A DNA stretch of 28,808 nucleotides from a virus. The position numbers and the translations under genes were made by a program. The stretch is taken from positions 1 through 28,808 of IMG/VR virus record IMGVR_UViG_3300009164_000267. One strand, given 5' to 3'. Shown one piece after another: positions 21,621 through 27,679 of the stretch (within the stretch, counting starts at the first letter, position 1; the number at the start of each line of letters is the position of its first letter). A model generated the notes under the pieces. The model was given only the letters and a program-made list of their open reading frames with translations. It was not told the DNA's origin and ran no database searches.

Positions 21621-21998
21621 ATGTCAAACGAATTCAAATCTTGGGAAGAAATGTCTGAGCTGGAACAAGCCCGCGAGACCTTCTGGGACATGTACAAGGA
21701 TGCTCATGGTTTTCGTCCCCGACATGTAGATACCTCGGGCTGGACTCTTGCTGAGTTCCAAGCAGAGTTTGATTACCTTGGTGGAATTATTGAACAAGAG
21801 GAAGCCCATCGCAAAGCCTCCGAAGCAGAGGCTATCATCAAGTTTGAACAGCATGTGACCAACACTATATGTATGGGTGCTCGCAACCGTGAGACCGCGC
21901 TTAAATGGATTATGGATGCTAGCAATGCTAATGGCGACTGGGAATATCTTTCCCATGAACTGGGCTTGCCCTATAGCTATTTCAAGCAAGTGGCCTGA
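21621..21998 (+). CDS. Conserved phage protein, 125 aa
   Basis: Preceded by an AAGGAAAC leader. Residues 18-30 (ARETFWDMYKDAH) and GFRPRHVDTSGWTLAEFQAE form a motif that I recognise in many phage hypotheticals (F-W-x-M-Y-K-D-x-x-G-x-R-P-R). The rest is helical with an acidic QEEAHRKASEAEA segment. Function unknown; likely early by its strong promoter. Confidence 0.75.
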   Translation: MSNEFKSWEEMSELEQARETFWDMYKDAHGFRPRHVDTSGWTLAEFQAEFDYLGGIIEQEEAHRKASEAEAIIKFEQHVTNTICMGARNRETALKWIMDASNANGDWEYLSHELGLPYSYFKQVA

Positions 21999-22000
21999 GG

Positions 22001-22029
22001 TTGACAATAAATGGGTTTGGGTATATAAT
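22001..22029 (+). promoter_or_regulatory. Repeated promoter, copy D
   Basis: TTGACA (22001-22006), spacer ATAAATGGGTTTGGGTA (17), TATAAT (22024-22029). Directly after the stop of the preceding gene. Confidence 0.85.
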
Positions 22030-22061
22030 AGAGTCTTAGACAGTCAAGAAAAGGAAACGAA

Positions 22062-22334
22062 ATGTCACAAATGCTTTGCTACACACTTGAAATTTACAAA
22101 TCTGACAAGCGTACCAAAGAAGGTAAGCGTTTGGTTGCAAAACAAGATTTTGGCCCTTCTACTAAAGACTATATTGAGACTGTTGCCAATGCTAAACGCA
22201 AGTTGGGTTTCATTGTTGAGATGTTCCAAACTTATGAGATTAAGCAAAATTTAATGACTGGCAAAACATATAAGGAACGTTACGACACCCCGTATTTCTG
22301 TTCTCCTTCTAGCGAATCTTTTTGGAGCATGTAA
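22062..22334 (+). CDS. Conserved phage protein, 90 aa
   Basis: AAGGAAAC leader like that of the gene at 21621. YTLEIYKSDKRTKEGKRLVA at the start and AKRKLGFIVEMFQTYEIKQN in the middle suggest a small alpha/beta fold; I recall the D-x-R-T-K-E-G motif in other phage proteins. No catalytic residues evident. Confidence 0.65.
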   Translation: MSQMLCYTLEIYKSDKRTKEGKRLVAKQDFGPSTKDYIETVANAKRKLGFIVEMFQTYEIKQNLMTGKTYKERYDTPYFCSPSSESFWSM

Positions 22335-22336
22335 TC

Positions 22337-22993
22337 ATGGCTCGCTATCAAAAACCCGTACTTAATTATAACGCCGATGCTGTTTGGGCCGCGTCTTGTG
22401 CCGCTCAACGTATCAATGGTGCTTATGTTAAACTGAGTATGATTAGCGAATCGGATCCTGAAATGGATCGTAAATCTAATCGCCAAATTATAGAATCATT
22501 GATGACCGATGCTACACCGATCACCGATGAGGACCGTGAACAGGGAAAGAAAGTTCGCAAATACTATCAAGCACTTACCTTCAAAATCCTTAAAGGAATT
22601 AAATTAAGTGAATTTGATAACACTGCAATGCTTATTAGTAATCGTGATATCATTAATGATAATTATGATGTGGCAGTTATAGCAAGTTTGCCTAGTTGCT
22701 ATGAGCGAGGTGTTAAACGTGATGGTGTGGACCAACGAGTCAAATTTGCTACCGGCGGGTATATCGGTAGAGTTGGTGATAAGGTTACTTTTACGGTTGA
22801 AATTGCCAAAACTAATTATAGTCAAAAATGGAATACCAATTATGTTACTGGAATTACTACCGATGACCAAGCAGTATTTTTTGCCTACAATCACATTGAC
22901 AATGTTGAAATCGGGAATACTTATACCTTTTCCGGAACTATTAAATCACACCGAGACAACCTAACACAACTGAATCGGGTAAAGATCGTTTGA
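22337..22993 (+). CDS. Phage protein with C-terminal OB-fold-like domain, 218 aa
   Basis: ATG 22337 with GGAG ten bases upstream. The N-terminal half is helical (NADAVWAASCAAQRINGAYV). The C-terminal ~85 residues (YIGRVGDKVTFTVEIAKTNY, TNYVTGITTDDQAVFFAY, YTFSGTIKSHRDNLTQLNRV) follow the strand order and G-x-v-G-x-K...G-T-[IV]-K-x-H...L-N/T-R-V-K pattern of an OB fold found in several phage proteins. A role in binding single-stranded DNA or another nucleic acid is likely but not proven. The TGA stop is part of the next promoter's -35. Confidence 0.7.
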   Translation: MARYQKPVLNYNADAVWAASCAAQRINGAYVKLSMISESDPEMDRKSNRQIIESLMTDATPITDEDREQGKKVRKYYQALTFKILKGIKLSEFDNTAMLISNRDIINDNYDVAVIASLPSCYERGVKRDGVDQRVKFATGGYIGRVGDKVTFTVEIAKTNYSQKWNTNYVTGITTDDQAVFFAYNHIDNVEIGNTYTFSGTIKSHRDNLTQLNRVKIV

Positions 22994-23018
22994 CAATATA
23001 TCCTCTATACTGTATACT
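22990..23018 (+). promoter_or_regulatory. Consensus promoter for two tiny membrane proteins
   Basis: TTGACA (22990-22995), 17-bp spacer, TATACT (23013-23018); a TATAAT at 23018-23023 is out of phase. CAGGAG follows before ATG 23049. Confidence 0.8.
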
Positions 23019-23048
23019 ATAATCATTCTTCACACACAGGAGTTTTAC

Positions 23049-23180
23049 ATGAGTCACCTTGTTTCATTCATTCTTGGTATCGTAGTCGCAACAGTAGGCT
23101 TTACTGGTGTTGCTAAACTACTTGACAGCGGTGTCGATAAGACCAAAGCAATTGTGCAAGAACAAGTTAAGGAACAATAA
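23049..23180 (+). CDS. 43-aa single-span membrane protein
   Basis: Has a promoter and AGGAG site. LVSFILGIVVATVGFTGVAK is a membrane helix at the N-terminus, followed by a charged tail (DKTKAIVQEQVKEQ). Function unknown. TAATG overlap with the next ORF. Confidence 0.6.
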   Translation: MSHLVSFILGIVVATVGFTGVAKLLDSGVDKTKAIVQEQVKEQ

Positions 23181-23269
23181 TGGCTTGGATTGCCGTTCTA
23201 CTGTTATTGTTCTTTGGCCAATTTCTCTTTGCATTCTTATTGGCTGCCCTAATACTTATGTTTGAGTGA
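23180..23269 (+). CDS. 29-aa hydrophobic peptide
   Basis: TAATG start. Almost all hydrophobic: WIAVLLLLFFGQFLFAFLLA and on. Either one membrane helix of unusual length or a re-entrant hairpin. Support: coupling and hydrophobic composition. Confidence 0.5.
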   Translation: MAWIAVLLLLFFGQFLFAFLLAALILMFE

Positions 23270-23274
23270 ATTAT

Positions 23275-23481
23275 ATGAATCAACGAATTAAAGAACTAGA
23301 ACAACAATGCTGGAGCCATCGTGTAGACGGCGTACTAGTAGACGGCCATTTACACTTTGATACAAAAAAGTTTGCTGATTTGATTGTATGGGAATGTATG
23401 AAAATCTGTGAAGATGTTATGCAAAAAGATAACTCTGCGCTTGCCTGTTGGAGTGGAATCAAAGGAACATTTCGGAGTTGA
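23275..23481 (+). CDS. Small paralogue family member 3 (C-terminus frameshifted)
   Basis: 68 aa from ATG 23275; the GTG at 23266 is less likely. MNQRIKELEQQCW, then KFADLIVWECMKICEDVMQK define the family. Ends IKGTFRS because of an extra G at 23464/23465, the same change as in the member at 7800. Without it the end would read IKEHFGVE with a stop at TAATG of the next gene. Its middle and end are nearly identical at DNA level to that member. Confidence 0.7.
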   Translation: MNQRIKELEQQCWSHRVDGVLVDGHLHFDTKKFADLIVWECMKICEDVMQKDNSALACWSGIKGTFRS

Positions 23482-23488
23482 ATAATGA
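23368..23488 (+). repeat. Duplicated segment, copy 2 (matches 7881-8001)
   Basis: Ungapped 121-base match with ten differences by hand alignment, including the shared extra G and the GGAG site. Confidence 0.8.
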
Positions 23489-23736
23489 TATTTGATTTTT
23501 TTAAGAATCGCGGTGACTACTCTAACGTAGTTAAATTCCCTGATAAGGTGCCTTATGTTGAGCCACCAAAAAGAGAAGTTGGACCAGAACCAGTGTATAG
23601 TATTGGAACAACTGATCAAAGTACTCACATGACTTTCAAGATTGGTTATACTACACTTACTATGACTAAGCAAGGTTGTCAAGATTTGATAGACCAACTT
23701 GAAGTTTTTAAAAATCAATTGAGGGGTGAAGAATGA
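23485..23736 (+). CDS. Small phage protein, 83 aa
   Basis: ATG 23485, with GGAG supplied by the end of the preceding paralogue. N-terminus MIFDFFKNRGD is followed by a Pro-rich linker (DKVPYVEPPKREVGPEPVYS) and a small strand domain (STHMTFKIGYTTLTMTKQGC). The domain resembles short phage hypotheticals, function unknown. ATGA overlap with the ligase gene. Confidence 0.65.
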   Translation: MIFDFFKNRGDYSNVVKFPDKVPYVEPPKREVGPEPVYSIGTTDQSTHMTFKIGYTTLTMTKQGCQDLIDQLEVFKNQLRGEE

Positions 23737-25070
23737 GTGCAAGTTGGATTAGAAAACTAAACGAGAGTGACAGTCGCCTTCATAAAGAAGATGTGATTTT
23801 GCAGGCACTTGAGGCAAGTGTCCTAGGCAGTCGCAATAGTCAGATTTTCTTAGGCTTTACTAAGGCTTGTTATAATCCTTATGTTACATTTGGAGTGCGT
23901 CAAGTGCCCGATACAGTAGGCATTGTTGATGCAGAAAATCCTTGGGATGATTTTAACGAGTTGATGTTGCAACTTAGTCAACGTCAATTGACAGGGCATG
24001 CCGCACGTGATGCTATTCAAAACTTGGCTGAACGTTTTGATAGTGTTGAATGGAATACATTTTTAGCACCTGTACTACGCAGAGACCTTCGTGCAGGTAT
24101 TAGTGATAAGACAATCAATAAAATTTGCAAAGGTACTGATTACGAGATTCCAATCTTTGGTTGTCAACTAGCAACTAACAGTGAAGGTCGTCCCGAGATG
24201 AAAGGTATCAAACGTCTTGAACCTAAGCTAGACGGCGTTCGTATGTTGCTGATGCTTATTCCTAGTGATGATGGTACAGTTACAACTATTTGCTTTAGTC
24301 GTAATGGTAAACAGTTTGACAACTTTGGTCATATTGAAGAACAGATTCGTGATAACTGGGTCAAGATGGTTCGTAAAGCCGCAACAAGTAATTTAAGCAT
24401 GGGCTTTGTACTTGACGGTGAAGTGATTGGTAATACATTCCAAGAACTCATGCGACAAGCACGCCGTAAGACTGATGTACAAGCAGAGGATAGTGTGTAC
24501 AATGTGTTTGATATTATTCCTCTTGATGCTTTCCGTAAAGGTCATTGGAATGCACAGTTGAGTAAACGCATTACTATTTTAGAAGACATGCGTTCAACTA
24601 TTGATACTATGCCCAATGTTGAGTTGTTACCACACTTGATGGTTGACTTGGACACCGGAGCAGGTGTGGATCAACTACAACGATATGCTAAGGATCAAGT
24701 CAATCTAGGATTCGAAGGCATTATGATTAAGAATGTTGATGCCCCGTATATCTGTAAACGCAGTACAGATTGGATGAAATGGAAGCCCACAATTACTGTA
24801 GACTTGGAGGTCGTAGGTGTTGAAGAAGGTACTGGAAGAAATGAAGGGCGACTTGGTGCATTAGTTTGCGCCGGACAAGATGACGGAAAAGATATTACCG
24901 TCAATGTTGGCAGTGGCTTTAGCGATACTGATAGAGATGATTATTGGAGCAATAGTAATCATATTATTGGTCGTACTGCTGAAATCATGTGTGATGTAAT
25001 TACGCAAAATCGTGATGGTACATACAGTTTGCGCTTTCCACGATTTGTTAGATTTAGGGATGACAAATGA
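23733..25070 (+). CDS. ATP-dependent DNA ligase
   Basis: 445 aa, near T4 gp30 (487 aa). Motif I is EPKLDGVR (163-170) with Lys165 as the AMP-accepting residue; FSRNGKQFDNFG is motif Ia-like; VLDGEVIG is motif III; FEGIMIKNVDAPY is motif IV; and DWMKWKP is motif V. The N-terminal helical ~140 residues correspond to the DNA-binding domain, and an OB domain follows motif V. It seals nicks left after flap removal, matching the exonuclease at 16186. It has ATGA coupling upstream, then a family paralogue begins directly at its stop. Confidence 0.95.
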   Translation: MSASWIRKLNESDSRLHKEDVILQALEASVLGSRNSQIFLGFTKACYNPYVTFGVRQVPDTVGIVDAENPWDDFNELMLQLSQRQLTGHAARDAIQNLAERFDSVEWNTFLAPVLRRDLRAGISDKTINKICKGTDYEIPIFGCQLATNSEGRPEMKGIKRLEPKLDGVRMLLMLIPSDDGTVTTICFSRNGKQFDNFGHIEEQIRDNWVKMVRKAATSNLSMGFVLDGEVIGNTFQELMRQARRKTDVQAEDSVYNVFDIIPLDAFRKGHWNAQLSKRITILEDMRSTIDTMPNVELLPHLMVDLDTGAGVDQLQRYAKDQVNLGFEGIMIKNVDAPYICKRSTDWMKWKPTITVDLEVVGVEEGTGRNEGRLGALVCAGQDDGKDITVNVGSGFSDTDRDDYWSNSNHIIGRTAEIMCDVITQNRDGTYSLRFPRFVRFRDDK

Positions 25071-25289
25071 ATGAACGAACGAATTGAACATTGTTTGTAT
25101 CAAGCAGGACTCACTGCACAAGGTTGCTGGGAGGATTTAGATACTTACACGCAAGAAGGCATTGAAAAGTTTGCCGAGTTGATTGTGAAGGAATGTTTGG
25201 CTGTAATCAATCAGTCTAATGGTGTGGGTGACGATGATGTTATCAAAATTAGCAGGGATGTGAAGAAACATTTCGGAGTTGAAGAATGA
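25071..25289 (+). CDS. Small paralogue family member 4, 72 aa
   Basis: MNERIEHCLYQAG, KFAELIVKECLAVIN and the HFGVEE end place it in the family. It begins immediately after the ligase stop. Its last codons carry the GGAG for the next paralogue. Intact reading frame. Confidence 0.75.
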   Translation: MNERIEHCLYQAGLTAQGCWEDLDTYTQEGIEKFAELIVKECLAVINQSNGVGDDDVIKISRDVKKHFGVEE

Positions 25290-25528
25290 ACGAACAAATT
25301 AAAAAACTTTTAGATGAAGCCACTGTTTATGCATTGCATGAAACTAAAGATGCGGTTGACTTCTTTGATAATCCTGTAACAAAACAACAACGTGAACGTC
25401 AATTAGAACTGTTTGCCCAGTTGATTATTAAGGAATGTGGCGTAGCATTGGCACCAATGTTACGTGATATGATTAGTCGTGGTCAGGCATATGATTTGAT
25501 TAAACAACATTTCGGAGTTGAAGAATGA
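25286..25528 (+). CDS. Small paralogue family member 5, 80 aa
   Basis: MNEQIKKLLDEAT, LFAQLIIKECGVAL and IKQHFGVEE. ATGA overlap with member 4; tandem arrangement suggests local duplication. The end provides the GGAG for the small membrane protein that follows. Confidence 0.75.
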   Translation: MNEQIKKLLDEATVYALHETKDAVDFFDNPVTKQQRERQLELFAQLIIKECGVALAPMLRDMISRGQAYDLIKQHFGVEE

Positions 25529-25701
25529 TTAAACTTTGGTTAGCATTTATTATCCTTGCTGTTCTTATTCACCTTGGCATTAGTGCTTTGCGAAATATGA
25601 ACGGTTTGGAACAATTAGCCTTGACAAAAAGCATAGGCTATAGTATACTTGTATCACTGGCAGCAGTAATGCTGATGACAGTAATTGTTATTTTATTTTA
25701 A
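25525..25701 (+). CDS. 58-aa two-helix membrane protein
   Basis: ATGA start. Two membrane helices: KLWLAFIILAVLIHLGISAL and later YSILVSLAAVMLMTVIVILF, joined by a short polar loop. Function unknown. The promoter of the SPFH gene lies inside it. Confidence 0.65.
   Translation: MIKLWLAFIILAVLIHLGISALRNMNGLEQLALTKSIGYSILVSLAAVMLMTVIVILF
25621..25649 (+). promoter_or_regulatory. Consensus promoter for the SPFH lipoprotein gene
   Basis: TTGACA (25621-25626), 17-bp spacer, TATACT (25644-25649), within the upstream membrane-protein gene. Leader of about 54 bases ends in AAGGAAAAAC before ATG 25710. Confidence 0.8.
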
Positions 25702-25709
25702 GGAAAAAC

Positions 25710-26510
25710 ATGAAACGTATTTTTACTCTCTCTATTCTTGCCGCCGCAGTTTTGGCAACAGGTTGCACCCGTATTGAAACTGGTGAAGTTGGTCTCCGTG
25801 TAGGTTTTGATAAACAGGTTAAGACTGAGGAATTGCTCCCAGGCTCTTTTAATCAAACTATCATCGGTGATGTTATTACATTCCCAACTAAGGAAATCAC
25901 TGTCAAGGTCGAAGACATGACTCCGTTGGCTAAAGATAATAGCACAATGAAAGACTTTGATGCTATGATTACGTACAACATTAATCAAGCACAGGTTGCT
26001 GAAATTTATAATAGCAAGAACAAATCGTTCCATGCTAAACACGATGGCGATGTTTACTTGATGTACAACTATGTTTTCAATGCTACTCGCAATGCTATCT
26101 ATAAGTCAGCACGTAAGTTTGAGGCATTGGAAATGGGCGATGCTCGACAAGCAATGGAAACTGAAATCAAAGAGCAAGTGATTAAAACACTAGCAGAAGA
26201 AAAGTTAGATGGTACTATCGTAATCAGCCAAGTGTTGATTCGTAATATCGTGCCAGCAGATTCAGTTGTAGCAAGTGCCAATGAATTGGTTAAAGCTAAA
26301 AATGAATTCAAAACTGAAGAAGTTAAAGTAGCTACTGCTAAAAAGCGTAACGAAAGTATGCAAGCTAATCCAATGGCAATTCCCTTGTTGATGGCAGAAG
26401 CCCAAGCAGATGCTATGCGTAACTTGCCAGGTGCTATTGCTAACTTTAAAGGTCAAACTTTGGTTATCAACGGTGTGGTTACTCCAACTGTGCAAACTAA
26501 CGGAAAATAA
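25710..26510 (+). CDS. SPFH/prohibitin-domain lipoprotein
   Basis: 266 aa. The signal peptide ends in a lipobox (LATGC, Cys19), so the protein should be lipid-anchored in the cell envelope. The SPFH domain follows: RIETGEVGLRVGFDKQVKTE (21-40), LLPGSFNQTIIG, FPTKEITVKVEDMTPLAKDN and LDGTIVISQVLIRNIVPADS, then a long helical stretch (ANELVKAKNEFKTEEVKVAT) and an Ala-rich end. HflC/prohibitin proteins form membrane scaffolds and modulate FtsH protease; usual members use an N-terminal membrane helix, not a lipid anchor. It may alter the host envelope or shield phage proteins from proteolysis. Confidence 0.8.
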   Translation: MKRIFTLSILAAAVLATGCTRIETGEVGLRVGFDKQVKTEELLPGSFNQTIIGDVITFPTKEITVKVEDMTPLAKDNSTMKDFDAMITYNINQAQVAEIYNSKNKSFHAKHDGDVYLMYNYVFNATRNAIYKSARKFEALEMGDARQAMETEIKEQVIKTLAEEKLDGTIVISQVLIRNIVPADSVVASANELVKAKNEFKTEEVKVATAKKRNESMQANPMAIPLLMAEAQADAMRNLPGAIANFKGQTLVINGVVTPTVQTNGK

Positions 26511-26516
26511 AATATT

Positions 26517-27230
26517 ATGGTAACTCTAGTTAAACATGAATGGCACCAAGTTGACAGTCAATTTGCACTTGAATTGGATGAGAGTACTCTAAACGAAATC
26601 TATCCTGATTTAGATGATGAAGAAATTGCTGAGAAACTTAGACAAATTGAAGAGGGCGAAATTGATGTTGAAGAAATCGTCAATGATGCTTGGGACAATG
26701 ATGTTGAACTAGAGTGGGACCGTCAATATGATGATTGGTGGACTGACCGAAAAGGTGGGTATGAAGTTACATACGAATTAGGTGATGAAGATAGCTGGCA
26801 TACCCCACCCAAAGAACCTGAATCAACACACAAATGTACCAAATGTAAATGGGAAGGTCAGAGTTATCAAACTACTACCGAATACTTACGTGAAGATGGT
26901 AGTGTAATTGAGGATTACTTTTCGTCAGAAGAAGAATCAAATACAACTAAAGACACATGTCCAATGTGTAATAGTGATACTGAACTAACCGAAGTTGGTC
27001 TAAAAGAAGACCAAGAACGTAAAGAGCGTGAAGCACTTTGGGAAGAAGAAGATAATAGTCCTGAACGTCAAGAAGAATTGGCAGCGGCATTGGAAGAACT
27101 CAAATTAGAGTTTGAACAATTAATGGCACATACACATAAATGTACAGAATGCGAATGGACTGGTACAGAAGAACAATGTGAGACAGAAGGTATCTGTCCA
27201 AATTGTGCGGCTCACACCGAAGAAATTTAA
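26517..27230 (+). CDS. Acidic protein with two zinc-ribbon modules, 237 aa
   Basis: The first ~95 residues are very acidic (DLDDEEIAEKLRQIEEGEID). Zinc module 1 uses HKCTKCKW and DTCPMC, module 2 HKCTECEW and GICPNC; each has two Cys-x2-Cys knuckles, separated by about 45 and 20 residues, and the two start with nearly the same sequence, suggesting internal duplication. A charged helix (QERKEREALWEEEDNSPERQ) joins them. Likely nucleic-acid or protein binding; no enzyme domain seen. Its ATG at 26517 follows the SPFH stop by six bases, without a strong ribosome binding site. Confidence 0.7.
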   Translation: MVTLVKHEWHQVDSQFALELDESTLNEIYPDLDDEEIAEKLRQIEEGEIDVEEIVNDAWDNDVELEWDRQYDDWWTDRKGGYEVTYELGDEDSWHTPPKEPESTHKCTKCKWEGQSYQTTTEYLREDGSVIEDYFSSEEESNTTKDTCPMCNSDTELTEVGLKEDQERKEREALWEEEDNSPERQEELAAALEELKLEFEQLMAHTHKCTECEWTGTEEQCETEGICPNCAAHTEEI

Positions 27231-27234
27231 AGTG

Positions 27235-27432
27235 ATGGATAACTTAGTAGGTAAATCATACACGTTTGAAGACGGCGGCAAAATCGAAGTAATTCAGGTT
27301 AAACAGAGAGATGATGGACTATGGGTACATTATTTCATATCAATGAATTCAAATTTACCTAGAAAATTAGTTATGAAACATGATGAATTTATGAATCATT
27401 ACAAACACTTGTTTAAGGATAATAATGTATAA
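27235..27432 (+). CDS. Small protein with SH3-like strand pattern, 65 aa
   Basis: ATG 27235, four bases after the previous stop; an upstream ATG at 27178 would lie in the zinc-ribbon gene. GKSYTFEDGGKIEVIQVKQR, then GLWVHYFIS is a small beta-barrel-like pattern with a basic C-terminal helix. Overlaps the next gene by eight bases. Confidence 0.6.
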   Translation: MDNLVGKSYTFEDGGKIEVIQVKQRDDGLWVHYFISMNSNLPRKLVMKHDEFMNHYKHLFKDNNV

Positions 27433-27646
27433 GACAATTTACACTGAGGTTGAAGTTGATGTTGATCTTGGAGACTTTGATACCGATGATCTAATTGAAG
27501 AATTAGAAAGCCGAGGGTCCGGTGTTATGGAATACGGTGATGGTAAAGAAATCCTTGGATCCATATATGAAAAACGCCGATTGGGTAAAAATTATCAATC
27601 TGAATTAGACCAATTGATTTGGCTAGGTCTAGGTAAAGTGTTATAA
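27425..27646 (+). CDS. Conserved small acidic phage protein, 73 aa
   Basis: Begins with MYKTIYTEVEVDVDLGDFDT, then DDLIEELESRG, a pattern I have seen in many phage hypotheticals. Acidic, strand then helix. Its 3' end contains the next promoter. Confidence 0.7.
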   Translation: MYKTIYTEVEVDVDLGDFDTDDLIEELESRGSGVMEYGDGKEILGSIYEKRRLGKNYQSELDQLIWLGLGKVL

Positions 27647-27647
27647 T
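27619..27647 (+). promoter_or_regulatory. Probable promoter for the membrane coiled-coil gene
   Basis: TTGGCT (27619-27624, four of six), 17-bp spacer, perfect TATAAT (27642-27647). A TGTTAACA palindrome sits at 27649-27656 over the start region. Confidence 0.55.
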
Positions 27648-27679
27648 ATGTTAACATTTTAACCAGACTAAATATACAG

